Assembly (NCBI RefSeq): GCF_009835145.1 | Contig: NZ_APKE01000014.1 | Span: 1 to 64,000 of the forward strand | From: Profundibacterium mesophilum KAUST100406-0324 | GTDB taxonomy: Bacteria > Pseudomonadota > Alphaproteobacteria > Rhodobacterales > Rhodobacteraceae | Length of the DNA: 64,000 bases | Direction: 5' to 3' | Shown here: in pieces, positions 24,003-33,978 of the stretch | How the letters are laid out: each line of letters opens with the position of its first letter | How positions within the stretch are numbered: position 1 is the first letter of the stretch | Translations under genes and position numbers: made by a program | The notes under the pieces: model-generated | Databases searched by the model: none | What the model saw: the letters and a program-made list of their open reading frames with translations, nothing else | What the model was told of the DNA's origin: nothing

Positions 24003-25169
24003 ATGACGGCCTCCATCTCCCTTTACCTGGACACGCCAGAGGATACCGATGCGCTGGCGCGCGAGATCGCCGGCCGGCTTCGTGCCGGCGACACGCTCCT
24101 GCTCGAAGGGCAGATCGGCGCCGGCAAGAGCCATTTCGCCCGCGCGGCCATCGCCTCCATGATGGAGCGGACCGGCGAGATCGAGGATATCCCCTCACCG
24201 ACCTACACGATCGTGCAGGAATATACCGTCGGCACGCATTGGATCGTCCATGCCGATCTCTACCGCATCGGCGATGCGCAGGAGGTCATTGAACTGGGGC
24301 TCGACGGGGCCTTCGATGAGGGGATCTGTTTCGTCGAATGGCCCGAGCGGCTCGCAGAGCATCGCCCGCAAGAGGCCCTGACGCTGCAGCTGGAGCCCGA
24401 GGGGGAGGGCCGCAGGCTGACGGTGCGGGGTCCTGCGCCTATCGCGGCGCGCCTTTTCGCACGCGATGCCGCGCAAGGCACCGCTCCGGGCCGGGCCCTG
24501 ATGGTTTTCGCCGCCGGGTTCGGCACGCGGATGAGGCCCCTGACGCTCGATCGCCCCAAGCCGCTGATCGAGGTTGCCGGCCGCACGCTCCTCGACCATG
24601 CGCTCGAGCTTGCCATACCCGCCGGTGCCGGGCCCGTCGCCGTCAATACCCACTATCTCCCCCGGCAGATCGAGGATCACCTGCGAGGGCGCGGGATCGC
24701 CATCTCGCACGAGCCGGAGCTTCTCGACACGGCCGGCGGTCTGCGCGCGGCCCTGCCCCATCTGGGCACGGCACCGCTCTTCACCCTCAATTCGGACATG
24801 GTATGGAGCGGTCCGAACCCCTTGCGGCAGCTCGGCGAAGCCTGGCGTCGGGGCATGGGTGCGCTCCTCCTCCTGGTGCCGGGCGAACGCGCAGCGGGCC
24901 GCAAGGCCGCCACCGGAGATTTCGATCTGGACCCCTCCGGCCGGCTGATCCGGGGCGGGCCGCTCGTCTATACCGGCGCGCAGATCATCGACCCCGCCAT
25001 TCTGGGCGCGCTTCCCCCGGGGCCTTCGTCGCTGAACGCGGCATGGGACGCACTCGCCGCGCAAGGACGGTTGCACGGGATCGTGCACGAGGGGGGGTGG
25101 TGCGATGTCGGCCATCCTGGCGGGATCGCCATCGCCGAGGCCATGCTCGCGGAGGCAGGCGATGTTTGA
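24003..25169 (+). CDS. Fusion of TsaE ATPase and MurU-like nucleotidyltransferase
   Basis: One uninterrupted 388-residue frame joins two proteins. Residues 1-150 are TsaE, the ATPase needed for tRNA threonylcarbamoyladenosine: Walker A GQIGAGKSHFAR (36-47), DIPSPTYTIVQEY and VHADLYRI. Residues 165-388 are a sugar-1-phosphate nucleotidyltransferase of the MurU type (N-acetylmuramate 1-phosphate uridylyltransferase, cell-wall recycling): MVFAAGFGTRMRPLT, RPKPLIEVAG, LNSDMVW and GGWCDVGHP. In related genomes tsaE is followed by amgK (the kinase making MurNAc-1-phosphate), then murU, addB and addA. Here amgK is absent and the flanking genes are joined in frame; no stop or good ribosome site is seen near the internal ATG at 24501. 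A real deletion-fusion or a missing piece of sequence are both possible. Confidence 0.85.
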   Translation: MTASISLYLDTPEDTDALAREIAGRLRAGDTLLLEGQIGAGKSHFARAAIASMMERTGEIEDIPSPTYTIVQEYTVGTHWIVHADLYRIGDAQEVIELGLDGAFDEGICFVEWPERLAEHRPQEALTLQLEPEGEGRRLTVRGPAPIAARLFARDAAQGTAPGRALMVFAAGFGTRMRPLTLDRPKPLIEVAGRTLLDHALELAIPAGAGPVAVNTHYLPRQIEDHLRGRGIAISHEPELLDTAGGLRAALPHLGTAPLFTLNSDMVWSGPNPLRQLGEAWRRGMGALLLLVPGERAAGRKAATGDFDLDPSGRLIRGGPLVYTGAQIIDPAILGALPPGPSSLNAAWDALAAQGRLHGIVHEGGWCDVGHPGGIAIAEAMLAEAGDV

Positions 25170-28116
25170 CGACGGCGACGGCCTTCCGGGCGCGCGGCTT
25201 TTCGGCCTGCCGCCGGGTGCGGATTTCCCCGCCGCCTTCGCGGACGGGCTCGTGGATCGCCTTGGGGCCAGCCCACCGCAGGACTGGGCGCGGGTCGAGA
25301 TCTTCGTCAACACGCGCCGCATGCAAAGGCGCCTGCGCGAGATCCTCTCCAACGGCCCCGCACGGCTGCTTCCCAGGTTGAGGATGATCACCGATCTCGG
25401 GGCCTCGGCATCCTCGGACCTGCCGCCCCCGGTGAGTGGGCTGCGCCGTCGCCTCGAGCTTGCCGCGCTGATCAACGCCCTCGTGCAACAGGATGCGAGC
25501 GCCGCGCCGCGCGGGGCGGTGCATGACCTCGCAACCAGCCTCAACGCCCTACTCGACGAGATGGAGGGAGAAGGGATCCCCCTCGACAGCCTCGCCACGC
25601 TTGATGTCAGCGACACGTCGGGACATTGGAAACGCGCGCTGAAATTCGTCGAGATCGCCGCCCGCTACGTCGAGACCCTCGGCCTTCCCGGAGGCGAGGC
25701 GCGCCAGAGGGCCGCCGTCATGGCCCGGATCGCCGCCTGGGAGCGAGATCCACCGCGCCATCCGATCCTGATCATCGGATCGACCGGCTCGCGGGGCACC
25801 ACCGCGATGCTGATGCGGGCGGCGGCGCGACTGCCGCAGGGCGCGGTCCTGCTGCCGGGCTATGATTTCGACATGCCGGAGCGTGTCTGGGACCGTCTCG
25901 ACGAGCCTTTGACCTCCGAGGATCATCCCCAATACCGCTTCGTGCGCCTGGCGCGCGATATGGATCTGGGTTTCGGAGACATCGCGCGCTGGACGCAGGA
26001 GCGCCCCGTCGCCGCACGCAACCGGCTGATTTCCCTTGCGCTCAGGCCCGCGCCGGTAACCGACCAATGGATGGAGGATGGCCGCCGGCTCGACGATCTC
26101 GCGGGGGCCACGGCGCCGATGACCCTCATCGAGGCGTCCGGTCCCCGGCAGGAGGCGCTCGCGATCGCCTTGCGCCTTCGGGCCGCGGCGCAGGATGGCC
26201 AGCGCGCGGCGCTGATCACGACCGACAGGATGCTGTCGCGGCAGGTGACCGCCGCGCTCGATCGCTGGCGGATCGAGCCCGATGACAGCGCCGGGCGCCC
26301 GCTCGGACTTTCCGCGCCCGGCCGCCTGCTGCGGCAGGTGGCGGAAGGCATGGCCGCGAGGCCCGATGGCGAGACCTTCCTCGCCCTGCTTAAGCATCCG
26401 CTGTGCCATGCGGGCGCGCAGCGGAACCTGCATTTGCTGCGGACGCGCGAGCTCGAGCTGTGGATGCGCCGCAACGCGCGGCCCTTCATCGACGCCGCCT
26501 GCCTCGCCGACTGGGCCGCCACGCGCAGCGACCCCGAGGATACCGCCTGGGCGCATTGGGTGGACGCGCATGTGCTGGCATCCCCCGTCGAGGGCACGAG
26601 CGCCCTGCCCGATCTCGTCGAGCGGCTGGCCGGCTGCGCCGCCGAGATCGTCGCAGGACCCCTCGGCACGGCCGATCCCCTCTGGTCGGCGGCCGCAGGG
26701 CGCGCCGCGGCGGAGGCCATTGCCGAACTGCGCCTCGAAGCGGTCCATGGCGCCGAGATGACGGCCGGCGAGTTCCGGACGCTGCTCGATGCGGTCCTGG
26801 CGGGCCGCGAGGTGCGCGATCCGGTCGAGCCGCATCCCGAGATCATGATCTGGGGCACGCTGGAGGCACGGGTGCAGGGCGCGGATCTGGTGATCCTCGG
26901 GGGGCTCAACGACCGGGTCTGGCCGGAGCAACCGGCAGCCGATCCCTGGCTCAACCGGCAGATGCGGCGGCAACTTGGCATGCTCCTTCCCGACCGGCGC
27001 ATCGGCCTTTCGGCGCATGACTTCCAGCAGGCCGTCGCCGCCCCCGAGGTCGTCCTGACGCGGGCCGTGCGCAATTCCGAGACCGAGACGGTCGTCTCGC
27101 GCTGGCTGAACCGGATGCTCAACCTGCTGGACGGCCTGCCCGAGCAGGGCGGCCCGCAAGCCCTTGCGCAGATGCGGGCGCGCGGCGCGCATTGGCTGAG
27201 GATGGCCGCTGCCGCCGATACCCGCCTGATCGCGGCGCCGCCCGCGTCCCGTCCCGCGCCGCGGCCGCCCACGGACCGGCGGCCAAGGCAGCTTTCGGTC
27301 ACGCGGATACAGACGCTGATCCGCGATCCTTACGCGATCTACGCGCGGGAGGTGCTGAACCTGAAGCCTCTGAAGCCGTTGCAGGTCAATCCCGACGCCC
27401 CCCTGCGCGGCACGATCGTGCATGACATCTTCGAGGCCTTCATCGGCACCGGCATGGCGCCGGACGATCCCCGCGCGGCCGAGACCCTGCGCGGGATCGT
27501 GCACGAGACCTTGACGCGGGAGGTGCCGTGGCACTCGACGCGGACCTTCTGGCGCAACCGGGTCGAGAGGGTCATCGCTCCCTTCCTCGCCGGCGAGATC
27601 GACCGGCGCGCCGAAGGGATGCCGATCCGCCTCGAGGGGAACGGGAAGCTGACCCTGCCATCGGTGGAGTTCACCCTCGTCGGCAAGGCCGATCGCATCG
27701 ACCAGAGGAGCGACGGGCGCCTGCTGATCTATGATTACAAGACCGGCAAGCCGCCCGACAAGAAGGTGATGGCACATTTCGACAAACAGCTCCTTCTGGA
27801 GGCCGTCATGGCCGAGCAGGGAGCCTTCGACGGGGTGCCGGCGGCGCCCGTGGCCGAGGTCGGCTATATCGGGCTGGGGGGCGATGCGACGTTCATCAGG
27901 ATGCCGCTCCGCCAGCACGAGGACGAGACGCCGCTCGATCCCGCGTGCACCCGCGACGAGCTGATCCGCCTGATTTCGAGCTATGCCCGGCGGCAGACAG
28001 GCTACACCGCGCGCAGGGCCATGCAGAAGATGCAGTGGCAGGGCGATTACGACCATCTCGCCCGCTTCGGCGAATGGGCCGACAGCGACCCGGTCTGCCC
28101 GGAGGATGTGGGATGA
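25162..28116 (+). CDS. addB: Double-strand break repair protein AddB
   Basis: AddB is the second subunit of the alphaproteobacterial AddAB helicase-nuclease, which processes broken DNA ends for RecA. The 984-residue protein has a helicase-like body lacking a clear Walker A box (ILIIGSTGSRGTT at the expected place) and a C-terminal PD-(D/E)xK nuclease with LLIYDYKTGKPPDKK near residue 855. It overlaps the upstream fusion gene by eight bases and addA by four (ATGA), so the three are translationally coupled. Confidence 0.93.
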   Translation: MFDDGDGLPGARLFGLPPGADFPAAFADGLVDRLGASPPQDWARVEIFVNTRRMQRRLREILSNGPARLLPRLRMITDLGASASSDLPPPVSGLRRRLELAALINALVQQDASAAPRGAVHDLATSLNALLDEMEGEGIPLDSLATLDVSDTSGHWKRALKFVEIAARYVETLGLPGGEARQRAAVMARIAAWERDPPRHPILIIGSTGSRGTTAMLMRAAARLPQGAVLLPGYDFDMPERVWDRLDEPLTSEDHPQYRFVRLARDMDLGFGDIARWTQERPVAARNRLISLALRPAPVTDQWMEDGRRLDDLAGATAPMTLIEASGPRQEALAIALRLRAAAQDGQRAALITTDRMLSRQVTAALDRWRIEPDDSAGRPLGLSAPGRLLRQVAEGMAARPDGETFLALLKHPLCHAGAQRNLHLLRTRELELWMRRNARPFIDAACLADWAATRSDPEDTAWAHWVDAHVLASPVEGTSALPDLVERLAGCAAEIVAGPLGTADPLWSAAAGRAAAEAIAELRLEAVHGAEMTAGEFRTLLDAVLAGREVRDPVEPHPEIMIWGTLEARVQGADLVILGGLNDRVWPEQPAADPWLNRQMRRQLGMLLPDRRIGLSAHDFQQAVAAPEVVLTRAVRNSETETVVSRWLNRMLNLLDGLPEQGGPQALAQMRARGAHWLRMAAAADTRLIAAPPASRPAPRPPTDRRPRQLSVTRIQTLIRDPYAIYAREVLNLKPLKPLQVNPDAPLRGTIVHDIFEAFIGTGMAPDDPRAAETLRGIVHETLTREVPWHSTRTFWRNRVERVIAPFLAGEIDRRAEGMPIRLEGNGKLTLPSVEFTLVGKADRIDQRSDGRLLIYDYKTGKPPDKKVMAHFDKQLLLEAVMAEQGAFDGVPAAPVAEVGYIGLGGDATFIRMPLRQHEDETPLDPACTRDELIRLISSYARRQTGYTARRAMQKMQWQGDYDHLARFGEWADSDPVCPEDVG

Positions 28117-31100
28117 ACGAAGCCACACTCAACCAGATCCGCGCCGCCGATCCGCGGGCGTCGACCTGGCTGTCGGCGAATGCGGGCTCTGGCAAGACGC
28201 GGGTGCTCACCGACCGCGTGGCGCGGCTGCTGCTCGACGGGGCCTCGCCGCAGAACATCCTGTGCCTGACCTATACCAAGGCGGCGGCCAGCGAGATGCA
28301 GAACCGCCTGTTCCAGAGGCTCGGCGCCTGGGCGATGCTGCCCGAGGCGGAGCTGCGCGCGGCCTTGCGCGCCCTCGGCGCCGGCGGGGATATCGACGCC
28401 GAGAGGCTGGCAAGCGCGCGGCGTCTCTTCGCCCGCGCGATCGAGACGCCGGGCGGGCTCAAGATTCAGACGATCCACTCGTTCTGCGCCTCCCTGCTGC
28501 GCAGTTTCCCGCTCGAAAGCGGCGTGACGCCGCAATTCACCGAGATGGACGAGCGCACGGCCGAGCGCCTGCTTCGAGACTGCATCGAGGAATTGGCGGC
28601 CGATGACGACGCCCCCGGCGTGGTCGACGCGGTCGCGCGTCATCTGAGCGATGATGCCGCGGTCGGTTTCGCCGCGGCCGTGATCCGCAACAGGGACGCG
28701 TTCCGAACCCCTTTCGACGAAGACCGGCTGCGCGGCGCGCTCGGCCTTGCTCCGGGCACGAGCGCCGAGACCGCCCTGGCGAATGTCTTCCTGGGCTCGG
28801 AGGCGGACCTGCTGCGCGGTCTCGCCGCCGCGCTCGCCGAAGGCACCGCGGCCGAGCAGCGCACGGCGCCCAGGATCGCCGCCCTCGCCGATGGCTTCGC
28901 GCCCGAGCTCTGGATGATCGCCGAGCTGGAGACGTTCATGCTCCTTGGCGCCGGCGCCAAGGAGCCCTTCTCCTCGAAGGCGGGGAGCTATCCGGCGAAG
29001 AAGACCCGCACCGCGATGGGAGAGAGCATCACGCAGCTCGACGCGCTGATGGACCGGCTCGCGGAGGGACGCGACACACGGATGCGTCTCCAAGCGCTCG
29101 AACGCAGCCTCGCATTGCACCGTTTCGCCGCCGGCCTGCTGCCGCTCTACGCGGCGAAGAAGCAGGTGCGCGGCTGGCTCGATTTCGACGACCTGATCCT
29201 GAAGGCGCGCGATCTTCTGACCAATCCCGACGTGGCCCAATGGGTGCTCTACAGGCTCGATGGCGGCATCGACCACATTCTCGTGGACGAGGCGCAGGAT
29301 ACCAGTCCGGTGCAGTGGCAGGTCATCGCGGCCCTCGCGCAGGAGGTCACCGCCGGGGAAGGCACGCATGCGGCAGGTGAGCGGACGATCTTCGTCGTCG
29401 GCGATCGCAAGCAGTCGATCTATTCCTTCCAGGGGGCCGATCCCGATTCCTTCGAGACCATGGCCGCCGATTTCGGTGAACGGCTCGATGCAACGGGCGG
29501 CCTGGCGCGGCGCGAATTGCTGCATTCCTTCCGCTCCTCGGCCGCCGTGCTCGGTGCCGTGGACGCCGTCTTCGATGCCGAGAGCCAGAGCGGGCTGGGC
29601 CGCGACGTGCGCCACCTGGCCTTCCACGAGGCCCTGCCCGGACGGGTCGATCTGTGGCCTCTGATCGAGAGCGAGGAGGAGGAGGATCCCCCCGACTGGC
29701 ACAATCCGGTCGATCATGTCTCGCCCGAGGCCGCCTCCGTGATCCTGGCGGACATGATCGCCGGCGAGATCAGGCGCCTGATCGACCAGGGCGAGACCAT
29801 ACCGCATCCCGGCGGCACCCGGCGCCCCCTGCACGAGGGCGACTTCCTGATCCTGCTGCCAAAACGCAGCCGCCTCTTCTACGAGATCATCCGCGCCTGC
29901 AAGCGCCGCGACCTCGCCATCGCGGGGCCCGACCGGCTGGGCCTGACCGATCAGCTTCCCGTCAAGGATCTCAGGGCCCTGCTCTCGGTCCTCGTCACGC
30001 CCGAGGATGACCTGTCGCTCGCGGCCGTGCTGCGCTCGCCGCTGTTCGGCTGGAGCGAGGCGGAGCTTTACGATCTGGCCGCGGGCCGCGGACGCCGCTA
30101 CCTGATCCAGGCCCTGCGCAAGCGCGAGGATTGCCCGCGGACCCGCGCGGTCCTGAGCGATCTGGCGGAACATGCCGACTTCCTGCGACCCTACGAGCTG
30201 CTCGAGCGGATCCTGCAGCGCCATGACGGGCGCGCGCGGCTCCTTGGCCGGCTTGGCGCCGATGCCGAGGATGCAATCGACGAGCTGCTCAACCAGGCAC
30301 AGCTCTATGAGCGGGCCGATATTCCCAGCCTGACCGGCTTCCTCGCTTGGCTCGACAGCGGCGATGTCGTGGTCAAGCGTCAGGCCGATGCCGCCGGCAG
30401 CCGGATCAGGGTCATGTCGGTGCATGGCGCCAAGGGGCTCGAGGCGCCGGTCGTCATCCTGCCCGAGACGATGTCGCGCACGGCGCCTGACCGCACCGTG
30501 ATCGACCGGCTCGGCGACGGCACTCCGATATGGCGGATGTCCAAGGATGTCGCACCCGAGATCATGCGCAGCGCGCAGGCGCTCAAGGAGCAGAAGAACA
30601 GGGCCGAGGATGACCGCCTGCTCTATGTCGCGATGACGCGTGCGGAATCCTGGCTCATCGTCTGTGGTCACGGCACCCGGCCGAAGGAAACCTCGAAGGC
30701 GCAGAAAAGCTGGTATCTCAAGATCGAGGAGGGGCTCGCCGCGCTCGGCGCCACCAGCACCGCCACGCCGGCCGGTCCCGGACTGCGCAGCCTGCACGGC
30801 GACTGGGAGGCGGGCACACGCGCCCCGCGCCCCGCGCCCCCGGCCCCCGGCGCGCACCTGCCGGACTGGTTCGACACCCCCGCCCCGCCGCCGCCGCCCG
30901 TGCAGGCGCCCCTCTCCCCTTCCGGGCTGGGCGGGGCCAAGACCCTTGCGGGCGAGCCCGGGATCGAGGGTGAGGCGGCGCTGCGCCGGGGCACGGCGAT
31001 CCACAGGTTGCTCGAGCACATGCCCGGCTGGCCCGTGGCGGACCGTGCCGACCGCGCGGCCGCCCTGCTGCATGACGATGCCGAGCCGCTTTCCCCCGAG

Positions 31101-31493
31101 GAGATTCGCTCGGCGCTGGAGGAGGCGGCCGGGGTCCTCGATGCGCCCGGTCTTTCCCACCTGCTGACCGGGGACGGGCTGTCGGAGGTCGAAGTGACGG
31201 CGCGGCTCGAGGCGCTTGGCGGATTGCGGGTCTATGGCGCGATCGACAGGCTCGTCTTCGATGACGACGAGATCCTCGCGGTCGATTTCAAGTCCAACAC
31301 CCGCGTTCCCGGCACGCCCACTGAGGTTCCCGAGGGCCTGCTGCGGCAGATGGGCGCCTATTGCGCGGCGCTCGAGCAGATCTATCCCGGCCGCACGGTG
31401 CGCACCGCGCTTTTGTGGACGCGCGGCCCGAGCCTGATGGAACTGCCGCGCGAGCAGGTCATGGCCGCCCTGCGCCGCGCGGCGCCGACTTGA
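28113..31493 (+). CDS. addA: Double-strand break repair helicase AddA
   Basis: This 1126-residue UvrD/SF1-type helicase with a C-terminal nuclease pairs with AddB. Visible parts are Walker A SANAGSGKTRV (21-31), the Q-motif region and LTYTKAAASEM, Walker B ILVDEAQDTSPVQW (about 390-403), GDRKQSIYSFQGA, VMSVHGAKGLEAPVVILPET, YVAMTRAE and the nuclease motif ILAVDFKSN near residue 1055. Length and order of motifs are normal for AddA. The start is the ATGA overlap with addB. Confidence 0.95.
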   Translation: MNEATLNQIRAADPRASTWLSANAGSGKTRVLTDRVARLLLDGASPQNILCLTYTKAAASEMQNRLFQRLGAWAMLPEAELRAALRALGAGGDIDAERLASARRLFARAIETPGGLKIQTIHSFCASLLRSFPLESGVTPQFTEMDERTAERLLRDCIEELAADDDAPGVVDAVARHLSDDAAVGFAAAVIRNRDAFRTPFDEDRLRGALGLAPGTSAETALANVFLGSEADLLRGLAAALAEGTAAEQRTAPRIAALADGFAPELWMIAELETFMLLGAGAKEPFSSKAGSYPAKKTRTAMGESITQLDALMDRLAEGRDTRMRLQALERSLALHRFAAGLLPLYAAKKQVRGWLDFDDLILKARDLLTNPDVAQWVLYRLDGGIDHILVDEAQDTSPVQWQVIAALAQEVTAGEGTHAAGERTIFVVGDRKQSIYSFQGADPDSFETMAADFGERLDATGGLARRELLHSFRSSAAVLGAVDAVFDAESQSGLGRDVRHLAFHEALPGRVDLWPLIESEEEEDPPDWHNPVDHVSPEAASVILADMIAGEIRRLIDQGETIPHPGGTRRPLHEGDFLILLPKRSRLFYEIIRACKRRDLAIAGPDRLGLTDQLPVKDLRALLSVLVTPEDDLSLAAVLRSPLFGWSEAELYDLAAGRGRRYLIQALRKREDCPRTRAVLSDLAEHADFLRPYELLERILQRHDGRARLLGRLGADAEDAIDELLNQAQLYERADIPSLTGFLAWLDSGDVVVKRQADAAGSRIRVMSVHGAKGLEAPVVILPETMSRTAPDRTVIDRLGDGTPIWRMSKDVAPEIMRSAQALKEQKNRAEDDRLLYVAMTRAESWLIVCGHGTRPKETSKAQKSWYLKIEEGLAALGATSTATPAGPGLRSLHGDWEAGTRAPRPAPPAPGAHLPDWFDTPAPPPPPVQAPLSPSGLGGAKTLAGEPGIEGEAALRRGTAIHRLLEHMPGWPVADRADRAAALLHDDAEPLSPEEIRSALEEAAGVLDAPGLSHLLTGDGLSEVEVTARLEALGGLRVYGAIDRLVFDDDEILAVDFKSNTRVPGTPTEVPEGLLRQMGAYCAALEQIYPGRTVRTALLWTRGPSLMELPREQVMAALRRAAPT

Positions 31494-31547
31494 CCCCGGC
31501 CGGGGCGGTTCATACCTATCCCCTGACACATCTCAAGGAGAGACGAC

Positions 31548-31868
31548 ATGGCAACCACCGCCGTTACCGACGCCACCTTCGATAGCGAAGTCAAGCAAAG
31601 CGACCTCCCGGTCGTCGTGGATTTCTGGGCCGAATGGTGCGGACCGTGCAAGCAGATCGGACCCGCGCTCGAAGAGCTCAGCGAGCAATACGAGGGCAAG
31701 GTCAAGATCGTGAAGGTCAATGTCGACGAGAACCCCAACTCGCCCGCCGAGATGGGTGTGCGCGGCATTCCCGCCCTCTTCATGTTCAAGAATGGCCAGG
31801 TCGTCTCGAACAAGATCGGCGCCGCGCCCAAGGCCGCGCTCGAGAGCTGGATCAAGGAAGAGATCTGA
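31548..31868 (+). CDS. trxA: Thioredoxin
   Basis: The 106-residue protein is a classic cytoplasmic thioredoxin that reduces protein disulfides using NADPH through thioredoxin reductase. The active site WCGPCK (C31, C34) and the cis-proline region [11 protein letters not shown] are intact. AAGGAGA just upstream is a strong ribosome site. It is 54 bases after addA, and a strong intrinsic terminator follows, so it closes the tsaE-addB-addA run. Confidence 0.97.
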   Translation: MATTAVTDATFDSEVKQSDLPVVVDFWAEWCGPCKQIGPALEELSEQYEGKVKIVKVNVDENPNSPAEMGVRGIPALFMFKNGQVVSNKIGAAPKAALESWIKEEI

Positions 31869-31900
31869 TCGGCGCGAAGGACGTGTCCGCATCGGATCGG

Positions 31901-31925
31901 AAGGGTGCCTGCGGGCACCCTTTTT
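31901..31925 (+). terminator. Intrinsic terminator of trxA
   Basis: GGGTGCC (31903-31909) pairs with GGCACCC (31914-31920) around TGCG, extended by two A-T pairs and followed by TTTTT. This is the clearest intrinsic terminator in the window. Confidence 0.92.
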
Positions 31926-32049
31926 CTTGAGCCGCGGCCATCCTTGGCATTCCCGCCCCCTCGGCTCCGCGGGCCCCGGCCCCACCGGCGGCCAGCTTGG
32001 CAATCGGGGGAGGGATGGCCATATACCCCGAAACGACATGAGGCGAGAT

Positions 32050-32607
32050 ATGGCACAGAACGAATTTCCCGGCTGGCACGGCACGACGATCATCGGCGTG
32101 CGCAAGGGCGGCACGGTGGTGATCGCTGGCGACGGACAGGTCAGCCTTGGCCAGACGGTCATCAAGGGCACCGCCCGCAAGGTCCGCAGGCTCAGCCCCG
32201 GCGGCCATGACATCATCGCGGGCTTCGCCGGCTCGACCGCCGATGCCTTCGCGCTGCTCGAGCGGCTCGAGGCCAAGCTCGAATCCTCACCCGGGCAGTT
32301 GCAGCGCGCCGCTGTCGAACTGGCCAAGGACTGGCGCACCGACAAGTATCTCCAGAAGCTCGAGGCGATGCTGATCGTCTCCGATGGCGCCGATCTCTAC
32401 GTGATCACCGGTGCGGGTGACGTGCTCGAGCCCGAGCATGACGTGACCGCGATCGGCTCGGGCGGGAACTATGCCCTGGCCGCCGGACGCGCGTTGATGG
32501 AGAGCGACATGGATGCCGAGGCGATCGCCCGCCGCGCCATGGCGATCGCCAGCGAGATCTGCGTCTACACCAACGGAAATCTCACGGTCGAGACGATCGG
32601 CAAGTAG
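32050..32607 (+). CDS. hslV: ATP-dependent protease subunit HslV
   Basis: HslV is the proteolytic core of the HslUV protease, a two-ring bacterial relative of the proteasome. The 185-residue protein carries the catalytic threonine as T12 in [14 protein letters not shown], so an 11-residue propeptide must be removed, as is usual in alphaproteobacteria. Landmarks [12 protein letters not shown] and [16 protein letters not shown] are present. The ATG at 32050 has AGGCGAG nearby; an in-frame ATG at 32038 is less likely. hslU follows 45 bases later. Confidence 0.95.
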   Translation: MAQNEFPGWHGTTIIGVRKGGTVVIAGDGQVSLGQTVIKGTARKVRRLSPGGHDIIAGFAGSTADAFALLERLEAKLESSPGQLQRAAVELAKDWRTDKYLQKLEAMLIVSDGADLYVITGAGDVLEPEHDVTAIGSGGNYALAAGRALMESDMDAEAIARRAMAIASEICVYTNGNLTVETIGK

Positions 32608-32652
32608 GGCGTCCCCCTGCCCTGCCCGGCTCCATCGCGTGAAAGGAACATC

Positions 32653-33960
32653 ATGACCGACCTGACCCCCCGCGAGATCGTCAGCGAACTCGACCGCCAC
32701 ATCATCGGCCAGAAGGACGCCAAGCGCGCCGTTTCGGTCGCCCTGCGCAACCGTTGGCGGCGCCGCCAGCTCGGCGCGGAGATGCGCGAGGAAGTCTATC
32801 CCAAGAACATCCTGATGATCGGACCCACCGGCGTCGGCAAGACGGAGATCAGCCGGCGCCTCGCCAAGCTGGCCCGCGCGCCCTTCCTGAAGGTCGAGGC
32901 CACGAAATTCACCGAGGTCGGCTATGTCGGCCGCGACGTGGAGCAGATCGTGCGCGATCTCATGGAAGCCTCGATCACCATGACCCGCGAGCACATGCGC
33001 GAGGAGGTCAAGGCCAAGGCGGAGGCCAATGCGGAGGCCCGCGTTCTGCAGGCGATCGCCGGCGAGGGCGCGCGCGAGCAGACGCTGGAGATGTTCCGCC
33101 GCAAGCTGCGTGCCGGCGAGCTCGATGACACGATGATCGAGCTCGACCTGCTCGATACCTCCAACCCGCTGGGCAACATGGAGCTTCCCGGAATGCCCCA
33201 AGGCCAGGGCGGGATGATGAATATCGGTGACATCTTCGGCAAGGCCTTCCAGGGACGCACCGTGCACAAGCGGATGAGCGTCGCGGAAAGCTACGACGTG
33301 CTGCTTGGCGAGGAGGCCGACAAGCTGCTCGACGACGAATCGGTGAACAAGGCGGCGCTGGAAGCGGTGCAGGAGAACGGCATCGTCTTTCTCGACGAGA
33401 TCGACAAGGTCTGCGCGCGCAGCGACGCGCGTGGCGGCGAGGTGAGCCGCGAGGGGGTGCAGCGCGACCTGCTCCCCCTGATCGAGGGCACCACGGTCAG
33501 TACCAAGTACGGATCGGTCAAGACCGACCATATCCTCTTCATCGCCTCCGGCGCCTTCCACGTGGCCAAACCCTCCGACCTGCTGCCCGAATTGCAGGGC
33601 CGGCTTCCCATCAGGGTCGAGCTGCGCGACCTGACGGAGGAGGATTTCGTGCGGATCCTGCGCGAGACCGACAACGCGCTGACGCGCCAGTACACGGCTC
33701 TTCTGGGCACCGAGGATGTCACGGTGAGCTTCACCGACGAGGGCATCGCCGCCCTCGCGCGGATCGCGGCAGAGGTGAACCGCTCGGTCGAGAATATCGG
33801 CGCGCGGCGGCTCTACACGGTGATGGAACGTGTCTTCGAGGATATCTCCTTCGAGGCGCCCGATCGTGCGGGCGAGCAGATCACCGTCGATGCGGCCTTC
33901 GTGGAAGAGCATCTGGGCGAGCTTTCGCGCTCGGTGGACATGAGCCGTTACGTCCTTTGA
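32653..33960 (+). CDS. hslU: ATP-dependent protease ATPase subunit HslU
   Basis: HslU is the AAA+ unfoldase that feeds substrates to HslV. The 435-residue protein has Walker [12 protein letters not shown] (57-67), Walker [10 protein letters not shown] (about 250-258), the family-specific I-domain between them and a C-terminal end DMSRYVL that docks into HslV. GAAAGGA precedes the ATG. It converges on the smr-type gene, 18 bases away. Confidence 0.97.
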   Translation: MTDLTPREIVSELDRHIIGQKDAKRAVSVALRNRWRRRQLGAEMREEVYPKNILMIGPTGVGKTEISRRLAKLARAPFLKVEATKFTEVGYVGRDVEQIVRDLMEASITMTREHMREEVKAKAEANAEARVLQAIAGEGAREQTLEMFRRKLRAGELDDTMIELDLLDTSNPLGNMELPGMPQGQGGMMNIGDIFGKAFQGRTVHKRMSVAESYDVLLGEEADKLLDDESVNKAALEAVQENGIVFLDEIDKVCARSDARGGEVSREGVQRDLLPLIEGTTVSTKYGSVKTDHILFIASGAFHVAKPSDLLPELQGRLPIRVELRDLTEEDFVRILRETDNALTRQYTALLGTEDVTVSFTDEGIAALARIAAEVNRSVENIGARRLYTVMERVFEDISFEAPDRAGEQITVDAAFVEEHLGELSRSVDMSRYVL

Positions 33961-33978
33961 ACGCTGGCGGCGCAGCCC

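Noticed and set aside
25549-31529. Long leftward open frames opposite addB and addA
   Set aside because: They have no recognisable protein motifs and mirror the codon pattern of the GC-rich genes on the other strand; they are shadows.
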